From: Coprinus comatus
Lineage: Eukaryota; Basidiomycota; Agaricomycetes; Agaricales; Agaricaceae
Direction of reading: 5' to 3'
NCBI GenBank assembly: GCA_034638255.1
Contig: JAWPGT010000016.1
Location: 124,001-188,000, forward strand
DNA length: 64,000 nt
In this document: positions 44,184-58,640 of the stretch, in pieces
How positions within the stretch are numbered: the first letter of the stretch is position 1
Layout: every line of letters starts with the position of its first letter
Translations under genes and position numbers: made by a program
Notes under the pieces: model-generated
Database searches by the model: none
Told to the model about the DNA's origin: nothing
The model's input: the letters and a program-made list of their open reading frames with translations, nothing else

Positions 44184-47100
44184 TCAAGGCAACCAATTTT
44201 TCTTTCTTGCAATACCCCACATCCCACCTCCACTTTTCACACCAACAGGCGTACTCTTCACACCACTTCCTCCACTCCTCAAACTCGCATCCTCCCAGCC
44301 AACTTTAACATTTCCAACACCATCAACAGCAACCTCACGTTCACTTTTCCCAACCTTCTCTTCAACTTTCAAATACGCCGTTTTCTTAAACTCAACAACA
44401 TACTTCGTATCCGAAACTTTGACGTCCAAATCCACATTCCGATTCTCTTCCCCAATACCATTCCCGCTCTGGATATGCACATGTGTAGGAGGTTTAACCT
44501 GAACAACAAAAACTGATCCAGGCAACCTAATAATGCTCCTAACATCACCCAACTTTTCACACCACTCTTTAATCTTTTCACCTTCACCATCTCCATTATT
44601 TCTCGAAGTTATAACCAACCTCTTACCACTTCCTCCTTTGGTGCCGTTGGCGGCGCTGGTCGTTGAAGTAGATTTCTTAGACAACATCAATGAACTCATC
44701 TTCCTCTTTGCTATTCCCATACCCGAGGTTGTCGCTGTTGTTGTCGTTGTATGCGCATTTACGGTTGAATGACGATGAGAAGGAGATAAAGCTAAAGCCG
44801 ACATTGAAGCAACCGTTTTCAAAGGTGTACTACCTCTACTCGGATAAGGAGTATTATTGGTAGTAACCGATGAACCGAAATAAGAAGTACGTTCGTTATC
44901 GATGGAAGAAGGCGGAGGTGTATTCATCCATGCGAGTTGTTGATTATGGTGATGAGGATGTAATGAAGATGTAGAAAGTCCGATCTTCGCTGCAAACCCT
45001 CTAAATCCTCCTTTAGAGGGTGGTTGTTGATATTGTGATTGAGGTGTTGAAGGTACAGTTGAAGTCGGTGTAGAAGTCAACGTGGGAGGAACGAGATTTG
45101 TGGTGACAATGGGAGGAAGTGCTTTGTTGGTGAAAAGTGTAGGTGAGGTCGAGGTCGTTGTAGATGTAGATGATGATTTGAGTATAGGTGTGGGAGGAGG
45201 AGGAGATGAGGATAAGCGAACAGGAACAGGCACCGGTGCAGGTCCCGAAGCGCTGCGTCTAGAAAGAACGGGTGAAATAGTGAGACTCCGACTTTGTCTT
45301 CTATCCTTCTCCTTATCTGAATTTGAAGTTGTAGTTGAACCACGGGTTCTTGTACGTGATAAGACAGGTGAAGAGGGTGTGGGAATAGGAATAGGAGGTG
45401 ATATGGTATGTGATGTCGAAGGAGATGTTGGAGAGGTAGGTAGCGACGAAACTTCAGCATGTGGAGAGAGAGGTGTTGAATTGAAAGTGGGAACGGAAAC
45501 TTTCGACTTCAAATCCTTCTCCAACATATCAGTGATTACACTCAACCTTGCTTTTCTCTCTTCTTCCTCCCTTTTAGCATCCCTATCCCTAATTCTATCT
45601 CTCAACTTTTCGCTTCCGCCTCCCCGAGTGATAACGTCCTCAAGTTCAGGAGTAGGAGGAAAGTACGAATCCCTTCTAACAAACTCGCATCTCTCTCCTT
45701 GGATTCCCAACTCGCGAACATAATACAATGCTTCCTCTTCAAACTCATCCTCGTCCTCATTCCTATCCTCGTCTTCTTCAGGTACTGAAGTACCCCAAGA
45801 AGTGGCACTATCATAACTCCATTCCCTTCTTAATCCACCGTTAGTATCCGCGAGAGGATAAGCATGAGGTTGAGATTGAGTGTTGTGATGAGTACGAGGT
45901 CCTTCCCAAGCAGGTAACAAGCTCGGTACGGACATGGCATTCTTCAACACAGGACTGCGTTTCGATAACGGTGTGGGTGGTAGAGGTGGATGTGCCAATG
46001 CCGGGTCGACTGTAGAAGCAGTAACGGAAATACCAGCCGGAACATAGACGGGAGTATGAGGCATTGAAGAAGGACTGGCTGTATTACTTGAGGAAGTTGA
46101 TAAGCCTGAACCAGCAGACATACACGTCATAGCTGAAGTAGGAGTGTTAAGATAAATCGGCGAGGTAGGGGTGGGAGTATCAGCCACAATTTCGCGGTGG
46201 TCGAAATGAGTTTGATGAAGCGGACTACGGCGCGGTGAAAGAGGAGATGAAACAAGAGATGCAAACGAAGATTGAGATACAAGAGTAGGTGATCGAGGAT
46301 TGGATCCCGAGTTTGAGGTTGTCAGCTTCAAAGAAGGTGGTTTAGATTTCGGCTTTGAGATTTTAGGGGGAAGTGGTGGAAGTTCTTCCTCGGCCTTGTT
46401 GACAACATGTACAATATCGGCTTTGAGTTCCTCGTGAGAAGGAAGAGAATGTTGTTGTTCAAATGACGAATTCCAGTGTTGTTGGTGCGCTTGTTGGGAT
46501 TCTTTGTCTTTGCCTCCGGAAATTTTATTGAGAATGGAAACAAAACGCTTTCGTGTCGTGCCTTTTCCCTTTTTCTTCGGTTCCTTGTCATCTCCGGCGA
46601 TGGAACTGGTCAATGACCATTTTGAAGCGCTCGCGGGAGGAGGCGAAAGCATTCCAGGAAACTGTACGTCATAGGCCAAACCAATAGAATTTGTACTTGG
46701 TTTCGGAGAAAGTAAAGATGTCAAGGAAGGTTTGGTCGAGAGAATGTTTGAGGAACTAGCTCTCGAGTCCAGAAGAAACATAGGGGAGGAGGTAGAACCA
46801 TCTCCCGACGAGGTCGAGGATGAAGTGGAGATCGCGGATATCGATGGGGCGGGAGCAAGAGGCTGAGGAACAGGGGTGCCGCAATTCAATTCGTCTCTGG
46901 GCACTTCTGGACCCGTTGTTTTGCCCAAGTAGATTTGCGAGGAGGACGCCAAGGGCGTCTTGTAGCATGGGGTATTGGGAGGCACGCCGCTTGTTACGAG
47001 TTGAGGCGAGCCATGAAGAAAGGATGTAGGATAGTCATCTTCGCCGCCATAGTCAGTCTCAGACCGGTCGTCAGAAAACTCAAGGTCAGGGTTGCCAAAC

Positions 47101-47508
47101 ACAAGAAGCTCGTCAAGACGCGAGCGAACTTCGTCAGAGTCGATATAGACCGCGTTTCTGCCCGAGCTGAGCGAGAGCGAAGAGGAAATCGAGTGAAGAC
47201 GAGCCGACTGGCGTGTAGCTGAACCAGTATTTGCCAGAGGACTGCGCGGAGAGGGGTTCTCTGAGAGAAGAGGCAAAGAGGGTTGATGGGCAAGAGAAGG
47301 ACGGCGCGAGTGAGATGAGGATGCAGCTGAGTTGGACCTGAGGCGCGGGGCAAACTGTTGGTATGTGAGTCAGTATGCGGCCAAACTGAAACAAACTGAA
47401 ACATACCTCGCGGGTGTGGTCAAAGCCTAGCAAAAGCGGAGAGTCGGCACGAGCAACCTGGGTGTGCTCAAGCCAGTTGTGGAGGCGCGCTCCGTCGTCG
47501 TCTTGCAT
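44184..47508 (-). CDS. Ser/Thr/Pro-rich protein with conserved-looking C-terminal domain
   Basis: Two exons: 47407-47508 (MQDDDGARLHNWLEHTQVAR...) and a single long exon 44184-47354, joined across a 52-nt intron with a GTATGT donor, giving about 1,090 residues. Most is disordered: repeated SPRSP, TPTSP, SSTSTT and PPPP stretches, an acidic patch (EEDEDRNEDEDEFEEEALYYV), and a basic/charged helix (EKLRDRIRDRDAKREEEERKARL). The last about 150 residues look folded: RLVITSRNNGDG, IKEWCEKLGDVRSIIRLPGSVFVVQV and TKYVVEFKKTAYLKVEEKVG, with alternating hydrophobics that suggest a small alpha/beta domain. I do not recognise the family; a phosphorylated scaffold or signalling regulator fits the composition but is inference. 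Confidence 0.68.
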
Positions 47509-49999
47509 CGTGTGAAGTATCCTCCTTCCCTCCTCCCTCTCTTTTTGTATAATTTCACCCAGATCTCAGATCAGATCGCCATCACAGATCAAATCTCTCC
47601 CACAATCCGACCCCACAACACTCTTCCCCCGTCGCCCTCCCTCTCCCGCGTATCCATTCCCTCTCGACAATACATTTCTATCTCAACCACCCCTCACACA
47701 TCCACTCTACACCTCGTACGTTCCAGGCGCTCACTCCCAGTCTCTTCCCGCACTCTTATCCCGCACCCCGTCTATCCGCATTTAGCTTCCCCGTGAGAAA
47801 CATATCCTGCGTCACTAAAAATTTCATGCCGAACCAATTCGAACCTCGAACTGGTCCTGACATCATTGACATCAGTTCGATCTGTTCTTTTTTTCCCAAA
47901 CCATCCTTTACCCTTTCACATTCCCTTTTCTGGACACCTATCCTCGCAATCACCCTCTGTCTACCAGTCTGTCTCTCATAACCTGTCCTATTTTGTCCTT
48001 TCATCCCTTCTGACATAGTGAATGGAATTGTTGAGAGTTCGAATTCTTAGTCTGACATACCTTTGTTTAACGCGTTTTCCAAATGTTAATGCGCGTCTTT
48101 TTTTTTTTCTGTTGGTTCTTTTCTTTTTTTACAGGGAGTACTTACGACCCTGCTTTTTTCCATCTACCGGTCTCCGCGTTTCCTCATCACTTAAGTAAGT
48201 AATAATAAAAATCAACCCTCGACGCCTTTCCTTTTTCAATTGTCTTAACACCAATCCAATTCCAAAACCACAGTTATCGTTATTACCTTACTACCTTAAG
48301 GTACTCTTCCAAGGAAGCTCACATACGTATCCACTAGGAAGAACTAATGTACCAACATAAAGGTACTTAAAAGTAGAACTCTGAACTTTACTCTTATCCT
48401 ATCCAAATGCGACCTCTATATCCCCACATATGAACTATGAACTACGACAACTTATTTTCGTTTCGTGTGTGTGTGTCTCGTAAGTGTACCCTACTAAAGA
48501 ACCTACTAAAGAACAAGAGAAGGTATAAGTATGTACTACTACTAAACTCGGAGTTCAACTTCCCATCTCCTCCACATTTATGTTTGTTACTATGCCTATT
48601 ACTTAGGTTCAATAATTTTCCCCGACCATTTCGCATCTTTTCTCATGAAGTGGAGAAAGACTTGATTCTTTCAAAAGTTTTACAACAAGTCCTTCTGCCT
48701 GCCGGCCGTTTATAACCATCACATAAACTCTCTTTCAACAAATTGTAATAGTATATTGAAATTGAAATTGTTATGTTTAATTGGTTGTGAAGAAATAACA
48801 TATCATCAGAACAAACAAAACTCCCTCAAACTCAAAAAGCGGTTACAGTTGTCAACATTGTATTGTCAAGGGACGCGCCTCACGCGTGGATGTGGAGCTA
48901 CCTGGTACGTCCAAGCGATTTTTATATTGTCAGCGGCGGTGACCGTAATGCTACTAGTAGTACCAAGGTTGTTTAAATGTTCATATGATGATTTCAAGAG
49001 ATTTGTTTTGCTCGGAGAGATGATTGTCAATATCTATATAGCGTCTATAATAATACACAACCGCATCATATATTACTCGTACTCTTACATCAAATTTTTT
49101 CTTTTAATTTTAATTTTTCTTTCTTTCTTCATCCATTTACACATAGTGTTATCATGATATCGATATATCGATATATCAATGCGCCGCTTACAAAAGTGCT
49201 TAAGTATGTACTCGAAACTCATCAATACATAGAAGTTAGAACCATAATGATCCGAGGTCGGTGGGTCCCAGTCGACGCTTACAACTAATACACTCAAAAA
49301 GCCAAGTGGAAGCCGCAAATCACAATCACAAAAACGATCACAACTTTTCAAATTCAAAAACATTTTCAACTCCCCCACATTTCTTACCGAGGTACGTACT
49401 GTATAAGTACTATTTAAATTAATTAATCTCAGTAGTGTAACCAGCAATTTAGCATCATTTTGATTGTGTCGGGTATTACTTACCTACTAACTTGGCCATG
49501 GTCCGGCCATGGTTCAACCATTTAAATTACTTTCTGACTGAAACCGTTCATTCAGGAGGTCCGGACTCTACCCAACAACTCCCAAAACTTGTCAAACTGC
49601 TTTACAACTCTTCAAAGTTTGAAGCTTAAGAATCTGAACTAACGGCTCGGAATCTGTAGATGAAACTTTCAAAAAGGTATAATGTTTTTAGGGTGTTTCT
49701 TCGAAAACAAGGGAGGAGAAGGTTGATGTTGTTTCAGGGTGATTTTCTTGAGGTTCGGAAGAAAAATATGAATAGAATACTTAGATCCGAGGTTGACGCC
49801 CCCTTCCCTTTTTTCTTACAATAACAATAACAATAACAACCTTGACCTCCTTGAGTACTTGAATAGCAACTGTTGAACTCATGATTCCTACTAGGAGTTT
49901 TTTGTGTTCCGAGAGTTATAGTTATAGAGTAGCTATTAATGAGCTATTAGATGGGTTTTTTTTTTCTTTCTTCAAGCGTTTAAGGATTCAAAAGCGCTT
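47509..49999. other. Upstream flank and gene-poor DNA
   Basis: The first 500 bp are pyrimidine-rich (CCCTCC and TCTC runs), typical of a fungal 5' leader and promoter of the neighbouring minus-strand gene. Beyond 48000, only short chance frames. A tandem ACAATA run lies at about 49819-49842 and a palindromic ATCGATAT repeat near 49158-49175. Confidence 0.4.
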
Positions 50000-50265
50000 A
50001 GCGCTTAATGTTTAGTAGCTTCTTGACATGAATAACAGCACGTAGTCATACCACATTGGTCAGTAAAGCTAAATATACCGATTCTGAAGAAAATTTTAAA
50101 ATCCTTCATTTTTGTTTTCCGTTACAAAGTTGGTCTTGCGCTTGTCATTAATTAAATTTACTTATAATAGGTACTCTTCATCATCGATCATCATTTTAGA
50201 TCATCCCGAAAAGAAGATCATCACATCATTCTCCCTACTTGAATCCACACAAATCCATCAATTCT

Positions 50266-50328
50266 CACAAAACCAAAACCAGAAACCAAAAACCAAAAAC
50301 CAGAAACAGAAAACCAAAACCAAAACAG
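50266..50328. repeat. Degenerate CCAAAA/CCAGAAA microsatellite
   Basis: About 60 bp of alternating CCAAAA, CCAGAAA and CCAAAAA units. It superficially resembles a telomere-like repeat but is irregular and purely local. Confidence 0.55.
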
Positions 50329-50329
50329 T

Positions 50330-53300
50330 GAACTGCGGTCAACAACTACTTAACAACAAAAAAAGAAAACCAAAAACTTTACTTCAGCACTGATATATTA
50401 ATACTGAAATAACAATAGCTTCCAATTGCTAGCCTTAGGAGCGCCCGGGAAGGTCTTTTGATAAAACAGAACAAGGAGAACAGAATCATGAAAAAAACAA
50501 AAATAAACCTCAATAGCTGTTTTCCTGATACCGAGAGGTGACCATGGACCCATCTTAACTACTCACTTACTCATTTACTAGAATAGCTTCAATTTTTTTT
50601 TCACTATACATATATATACATCATTCATTGCATCATTAGTTGTAGTATGGTATCAGTGGGTATATATTGCTATTCACACGTAACCCGGTATGTTCTTCCT
50701 GAGGACCGCCGATTTTTTGAATTTGTGATGTAAGTTACTTTCACTTAACAACCACACCATTGAAAGTGTTGAAGCGCTAAAGGTATTATGGTATATACGA
50801 TAATACTAATAGTATATACGGTATAATCGGCGAATTCGAGTTTGGAACCTCCGAGTTCTTATTACTATTGAATAACTACAATGGTGATTATGAATATGAA
50901 TGTGGTGAATATGATTGGAGTGACAACGAGCTTTTTACATGGTTTGAACTTTGAACGTCTCACTCCGCGTTCAAGGTTGTTTGTTAACCTATAGATATAA
51001 ATTTGTATTGGAGCTGACTAGAATTTCAACTACTACAGTTCGAAACCGTGAACTTTCTTGGAACTTTGGAGAATGCTAGCATCGAAATCTGATCTTGGGT
51101 TAAGGGTTTTTGAAGTTGAAGTTCGAGGCTCAGGATCGAATGATAATGATGATTTTTTTTTGGTCAACCCTTTATAACTCGACTTGAAGCTTTGAACATG
51201 AATGATTATCATGATATACCCACGATGAAGCTTTTGCTTTTTTAAAACTGAGAGTCTTGAATGATTTTGAATGATTAATGATGTACTATCATAATGAGCG
51301 TCGCATCATACATCATGTTTTTTTAATGTAATGTTAATCAGATATTAATATCATGGAAAATCCCGGACAGGGTTCAAACAATCAACATCCAACATTCAAC
51401 ATTCAACGTTCAGTACTCAGTATATTTACTCCGAAGTGAGCGCAGGTTCAACTGTAGTAGCGCTGGGTTAGTGTAATTAATGAATTCTGAATCATAATCA
51501 GAAACAGTATGTATATATATATATTTATGAATGCCCTTGTGAATGGATGATTGATTAACCCTAATTGATAGCAATGAAAGAACTAAAAACAATATTCCCT
51601 ACACCACACATTCACCTACATACATAGTATGTTACGCACACCACATGTCAATATAATTGGGCGGGAAAAAGGGTGATGTAAGATGGGACATCGACATCAA
51701 AAAGAAGTACGCTTATTCATTGACACCGACACACTTGGGAGAACGACATTACCAAAATTGAACCACCGCCGCCGACGATATATTGTAGAGACTTAGTCGG
51801 TATCCATCCCGATGCTGTAAATCAATGGAAAGTCCCCCACAACTCAAGGCTTACGTGGTTGCTCCAAAAGATCCCTCCGACAACTAATAGCCTATTCTAC
51901 CGGGGGCGCTTAATACGATATTGAATATCGAATCATGATATACTCCTCTAGGCCCTTCATCACTAGGACCACATATATAAATCACCACAGGTCACTACAG
52001 TTGTATTATGTATGCAGGAGGCGGTACTACCAAATGGCTTCGGAAAATGGGGGGGGGGGTGGGTCAGAATCTCAAGAAATGCCAAGCCCCTCCGCTTCAA
52101 GTTCTCGGGGGGGAGATCTATTTTGAAAGATAATTCTCCCTCCAGTAAAGAATATCCGAGGTTTCCCAAGAGATTATCAGTTTTTGAAATTACCAGTTGG
52201 TCTACATATTTATGATATTTGACCACCTGTTCATAGCCTGACAGGGTATTTTACTATTACTAGTAACTAAAAAATGTAAATCAAAATCAAAATCGAGCAA
52301 GTTTCCATGCCACATGGTCATGTGTGGTACAAACTTATGATCACAAAAACACAAGTCTCGCGTGGCAACTTGAAATTGACAATAGCTACTAACAACCACC
52401 ATGGTGGAAAACTGGAATTCGACTGAAACTTCTATTGACCCCCCCCCCTCTTATGGATTAAACTCCAGTTGGCAGTGTCAACTCCTCCACTAGACCACTG
52501 TAAAACAAACCCACGCACCGTCGGACTACGACTAGTTACACATAGGAGAGAAAGAAAAAAAGATCAAAATCATAATCTTTTCAACACCCATCAACCATTT
52601 AACACAATCGACATTGATGTCATAACAAGCATCAATAGACCGTTGGTCCGACTCGTCGTTCTATATTTAGCACTTCTACTTAGGTATTGTGTAGAGGTGT
52701 TCTCTCATTTGCTAAGGATTGAGGGCTCTTGAGCCCGTTAGCCAAGCCAAGTTAGCATCCGAAAACCCAATTGTTGTATTGACCAATCATAATAAGTTTA
52801 TATATAGATATAGAAATTGTGACCTGTGCATGGTGTACATAGCGCTTATTCGAAGTTTAGAAGTTTGTTCTTTTTTGTTGAAGCGTACAAATATGATCAT
52901 GTAGACACCTTACTAGGCTTACCCATCGTAGGTAATATGTACTTGGCAAAAGAACAAGGGCAACAATAGGCCGTGGTGAACGGTAAACTGGGAGCTTTTG
53001 TAAAGAAATGAATATTCCCGAGAATTGATTGCGATATCAGAAGTTTGGATGCTTAAACAACCGAAAATAGAACTTGAACTCGCGTCATACCCCACATGTG
53101 CTTGGTCATCTCACGAGTGTGTACTTCTGTGAAGGGTATTGCTTGTCGGTCAATTGGAGTTGGAGCAGGAAGTTTTTACTTTGTAACGTTAGTGGGAGAA
53201 AATATCTATGTACAAGAAGTTAGGAAGCGCAAGGGCAGAGAGTTGTTAGGAGAGAGAGTTGGAAGAATTTGACGGTAGTAACTCGGTCCTAGGGGTGGCG

Positions 53301-56300
53301 TCCAGTTGGTACTCAGGTATTGGTATTGAAGATTGGTTCGATGGCGGAGCCTATTATTTCAGACTCTCGGTGTGTTAATGAAATCATCAAAAATGGAACG
53401 AAAGAAAAATTTAAATGAAGAGGCGACTAAATACAGAAAACGTGGTATTAGTCCTTAAGTCATGATCTCTACACTCACTCATATTGAGAGTATGGGTGGA
53501 GAAGTTGGAAGGAGAAGGTAACCATATCACCCGAAGTGCATGCGATATTCCTTGAACATATACATAAATTCAATTCAAGGTTGCCGTCTGGACTTCTCGA
53601 ATTCTAGTAAGCCAGTGTGCCATTGGCATGGGACTCTGAATTCAAAAGACACAGCAACACGGTTATCATCATTATCATGTGCACGTACGTAGCCGCTACA
53701 TGTGAAAGCGTTCCATGTGTGAGCACGAACAGTGTACTAATTAGTACTAGTACAAGAAGAAAGAGTTACGCGGTTCAGAATGAAGAGGGGCGCTGAGCCT
53801 GGATGATAGAACATTATACCCCGAGTCTATTCAATGACTAACAAGGCTCCAGCCGGATTCCAGCCCCCAAGCTTTAACAGATGGGTTGCTTGTGCCGCAG
53901 TTTGGAGAATCAGGGATTCGTGACTTATAATTAGGGCTATCAATCATGATCATCTCTATTTTTATTCCTAAGATCCATCAAGAGTTGGGTTTCTGACATA
54001 TAAGTTCCCACAATCCCCTTTCATACTATTACTTCCCACCTTAGACTTCAACTTCAGCACTTCAGCTTCCACACCGACCCAGTCATTTCCGTACCCGAGT
54101 TGTTTGTTCCAAAACAGATGAGCGCTACACCAAGGTGGTTCAAAACCAGTCACCGTCACATAATATAGCATCAATTCATTGATGCGAAGTTTCTGGCTTT
54201 GAACGTTCGAAAAGTTCCTTCCCGCCGCTTGCAACAATAATTACAAGTAAAAGCACGGCACATATACGGTTTGGGGTACTCGATTCCAACTTCGAGGTGG
54301 GGAGGGGGGGTTGAAACGGACATTAGATATTCTCCCTGAGCAGGTCTGTTTCTTCCCCGTGTCCTCTTCGACGAGTGCTTCCTAAGCTCAGGATAACACG
54401 ACTAGCGGCATCAACCTCTGTCTTGAGCTAATGCGCAGGTGCAGGCTCATTAAAACTCGTTTCATTGAAGGAACATGAAGAAGCACAAAATCTTCTCTAA
54501 TGGAATGAATGATCTACAGAGGTTCATCATATTTTTTGGTGTTTCTAAGTATATGACCCTCTCCACTGCCGGTGCAAAGAACTCCGCAACGAAGCCTGCT
54601 GAAATGCCGTCGATCTGTGGAAGTTACATGTTGAACTTACCCTTTTGTGGTTTGTCGGATGGTATGTTTCCTCGGACTCGACAACTCGGGTTGAAGTGGG
54701 AGGAGGGTTCTTGGCAAGTGGAGACAACATACAACAAGAGATTCCCTCGGTTTACTCGCCACCGCTATAACAGCGAACTGGGATCAAGTGGTTGAAATCA
54801 GGTTCGTAGTACCTATAAAGTTACATATCTCTTACCTACATATTATTTTGAGCGTTACAGACAGATGTATATCTTGTCATATTGAACCTAACAACGGTAA
54901 TGTTCGGTTTAGTACCCCAGATGGCAAAATTGCTCCTTTAAATGACTCATTCCCGTCTCCTTTAATTAACCTTGGGAAATTGATACATATACATTGTAAC
55001 GCATACCATACCAGTAAATTCTATAGATCACAATGTTATTGTTATTGCTATTATTATCTGTCACCAAAAAGCTAACCTGTTAAGGAAAGGAAAGGAGTTT
55101 CAGAAAAGGATTATCCAACTACACACAGTATTCTCGAGTGTTATATTAAGAACTTCTCGACGCTAGCCACCATCAAAGGGTGGAGAAATATTGTAGAGTC
55201 ACTGGTGATGTATGTAGTAAGAATTAAAAGTACCAGAATACAGTTGGTGATGATATGTCCGAATGACACGCACTGCACAGTGAGCCGGAGAGAAGAAAAT
55301 CTTGCTCTAGGCCTTTCGGGTGCAACGAGGCTTCTAACACATAGTACTTATACATTTGAGTTGGAGATCATTCAATTCTCTGTGAGAATAAGCACATACG
55401 AGGCTTAACAAGCGGAGTAGGATTGACGTTTCACTGGATGCAAGTTTTATGGTGTTGAGGAAGCAAGAGAACTTTGAAGAAGTGGAAGTGGTGGTAATGA
55501 TACTAATATTTAAGGTTTGACTTTTCGGAATAAATTTCTTATTGTTAGAGGGCGCCGATACTAAATAATGTGGTTTATATTACTACTGCTTTTGACTTCG
55601 AAGTTTTAAACTGGAGAATAGAAGGTGCAATGAGATACTACTTAAGGTAGTAAGGCATCTAAAATCCGTGAAATCGACTAATCTGGTTCAACCATCAGTG
55701 ACACCTCCATCAAATGCTTAGGTTCAAAAAATATTCCAACTTTGCCACGATCGCCGGTCATCGATTTATCTTCATTGTCATACCTCTAAATATCAAAGGC
55801 TGAGAAGTTGGGTGTACCAAATTCAAGAAAATAGAAGAACCACTCTGACATACATGGTGTAGCTTTTGAACTTGAAGTAGACGGCAATAAAGAACCTCTA
55901 TCCAAGGTGCTGTCTTCTAGCTTTGGACGAAATAACGGTAATGAATGATCATCCTACATTATTGACAGAGAACCAAATTGTACTCCATGAACACACATTA
56001 CTGTAGCTAAAGTCAAAACTCGAGTGTAGTCTTATTGATCTCGAGGTGCTACTAGCAGGTTTACTTGCACTGCTGAAGAGCTCACTAGCGGTAGTTGTGA
56101 TCTTCTCGCTCCCGGTCAAAGGCGAGGTATGATTAGCAAGATTTTCACTACTACTGTTGCTAGAAGTACTAATACTAAGGCAATATGCCCCGGTAGTTTT
56201 AGAGCTATTAACCTTGAATCAGTCAAGCTTATGATCTACAAACGCGGGCAGCTCTCAAGTCTCTTTATGTGAAAAAGAACGACTTGTAAACAATATTTTT

Positions 56301-56500
56301 TGGCATCCCTTTGACGTAGTAGTGAAATTGTGTTGATCCAAAGCTCGGCGTTGACACTGAACTCAGCATTTCAAGAAGTCTGCTTTTTTGAATCAGGTCG
56401 AAGAACGCCGTGCCATGACGATCATCAATGGATTTACTCCCAATTTACTGCGACTAATACTAGATAGGTAGCGTTACTATGAAATACTCATCCTTCCATT
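50330..56500. other. Gene-poor region, no convincing exons
   Basis: About 6 kb with frames of at most 106 codons, none with domains, splice chains or codon-like bias. G- and C-homopolymers stand out at about 52050-52061, 52440-52449 and 54299-54309. Short palindromes occur throughout. Confidence 0.4.
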
Positions 56501-58640
56501 AATATTGAGCTTCTACTCGCCCCCGCCCGCAATCGGGATTGACTACTGAACATTGAATATTGAATCCCAGCTAGTGAGTTTTTTGGGGGATCTCACAACA
56601 AGGCGCTTGTTCGAACACTTTGAATCGACTCCTGGTCGACTCTGAGAATAAAGAATGGTGCTCTGCGGAAAGCGAAACCTGATTTTGAGCTGCGAGAGTA
56701 TAGATAAGCTCCCAGAATATAAAAGTAATATTGATAAATGAACACGTAATATCGTGACTTGATCGTGACCAAGAGGTTTTGGCAGGGTTTTGGACCCTAG
56801 TATCGATATATCCACATGTGAGCTTTCACTCTGATCAAGTTCAATGGTACGTGCTTGGCGTCCACTGTCCATTAAAACGAGCAACTCACGGTTTCATATT
56901 TCCAACGAATGTCAACGTGGAATCTGCATTGAACCAACCGGATGCCATGGAAAAACCCTTGCGATTGACGAAATATCTCATACGTAAGTGCCCTGCAAAA
57001 CGTCACGACTGAAAAAAATATCCTGAGTACATCACTTTGATCGTTGATGGCGAAACCCTGCCCGTACAATAAATAAGCACTGGATGTGTAAGTCGTGACC
57101 GCGTTTGGACCGCGTACCGCTCTAGTGCCTCGGAGGATGTTGCTGATGTCCGACGATGCGGAAGAACTATTATATGCCCAGACATACCCCCTGAAGTACC
57201 CGAAGCCCCAAGGTACATCGTTGGATTTGCGTTGGATATCAGGCAGGAGATATCGATGGAGAGGTAATGTCAATAAGGCGGTCGCACTGCCAATGTATCA
57301 ATCGTAGTCGGAAACTCGGAGCTCATCAGATGATGTCCGTTGGTCTTTCAACGGGAAGACGGTCTCGGAGTGACTAAAAATATTGTTTAGTGCCGACGCG
57401 ACGCCCGTGCCAGTGCCATTTTCTTTCTCGATATTATCGATAAATTCTAATGAGTTGCAAGCATGCAGATATTGAACATTGAATATCGAGCCGAATGTTT
57501 CATCCCTTATCCAGACCTGAGTTTGAAGTGTTTAGGGAGTAGATTCCCTGCGCTAGAAGCCTCCAAGATTTGACGGCAACACTGCACAACCTAGCCAGGT
57601 GATGACAACGCTGTCGAGAATCAGTGGGTCCAGGGGACTCGGAGGCAGCGGGGAGAGGCAGGGAGGTGGACTTGGGGTGGCACGCATCAACATCCTTTTG
57701 TGGAAGAACTCTTTTGGGGCTCACATTGTATTCAAGTCTATCTCATGTTTTTGATAAGTGTTGGAAAAGAATGTTTCTTTTTTATTGTTTTTGTGAGCAC
57801 ATTTGCCGATAATGATATGGATATCCCAGGATCGCGCGGGTCATGATGCTAAATTGACAAGCGCTTAATTAATTTATTGTGCAGTGGAGAGAAAATCATC
57901 CAGGAAGAAGTTTATCTTGCAGAGAAGGCTTCTTCTAGGACTCAGAGGCATGTAAACTTGAAGTTTGAAGATGATACAACTGGAGCAATGCCTTCTGGGT
58001 CTGGGAATCTATCTGGCAACTATGAGATCAGGGACTCGATGAATTCCGACTTTGACACAAGCATGAGAATCGCCCATGGAAGTCGATGGAAAAGAATGAT
58101 CATCCACGGGCATACCAACAGCCTCTGATCTCAAGTGTGTATGTGACACACATGAGGCCCGCTTGGCTACTAACTAAACCTCTCAGAGTTGTAAGAAGAG
58201 GATGTTGTGTGATATGCATTTCTCTCTTTGAATAAAGTTCAAGAAATGCCTTATGTACAGTATGATCCTTATTTATAGCTGCACCTCGAGCAGTGCTCTA
58301 CTCATAGAAGATGACCGGTAGTCTCCCAGGATCTCCGGCGTCATGATGACTTACAAACGGCATGGTCTCCTTATGTGACAATGAGCGTAAATCTTTTTGA
58401 AAGAGGTACATGCTTGCTGTCAATCCTTAAGCATACTCCAGCCACCAATGATAGGTTGATATGCGAGCATATTTCCTTGATACTCAGCGCATGTCCATCG
58501 TCTTCTCAGTCACAAACGAAATCGCCAAGTTTCAAATTCCATATCTACCGACTGGAAGGAGATGATATCGCCGACGTTGTGACATATGCCCATGACCCAG
58601 GAATATAGTAGCGATAGTGGGTTATATTAACAATGGGTTT
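56501..58640. other. Possible gene relic, unassigned
   Basis: Several medium frames cluster here (minus 56872-57273; plus 57877-58128; plus 58375-58608). The 133-codon minus frame has mixed composition more like coding DNA than its surroundings, but I recognise no domain and see no exon chain. Two similar AT-rich strings (ATTGAACATTGAATAT at about 57470, and a near copy at about 56546) bracket the segment. A decayed gene or element is possible. Confidence 0.25.
57629..57680 (+). other. G-rich tract with quadruplex potential
   Basis: Closely spaced GGGG, GGAGG, GGGG, GGGAGG and GGGG runs on the plus strand. This meets the usual spacing for a two- or mixed-tier G-quadruplex; function not implied. 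Confidence 0.35.

Noticed and set aside
43642..44220. 192-codon minus-strand frame after the large gene
   Set aside because: Phe/Ser/His-rich from purine-run bias, in what looks like the 3' flank; no motif.
45082..45723. 213-codon plus-strand frame
   Set aside because: It is antisense to the long Ser/Thr/Pro-rich exon; its Gly/Val/Glu bias is the complement of that coding sequence.
50266..50328. Telomere-like CCAAAA repeat
   Set aside because: Units are irregular and the tract is short and internal, so an ordinary microsatellite is more likely.
56872..57273. 133-codon minus-strand frame with coding-like composition
   Set aside because: I could not match it to a family or find a splice-linked exon; left as a possible relic only.
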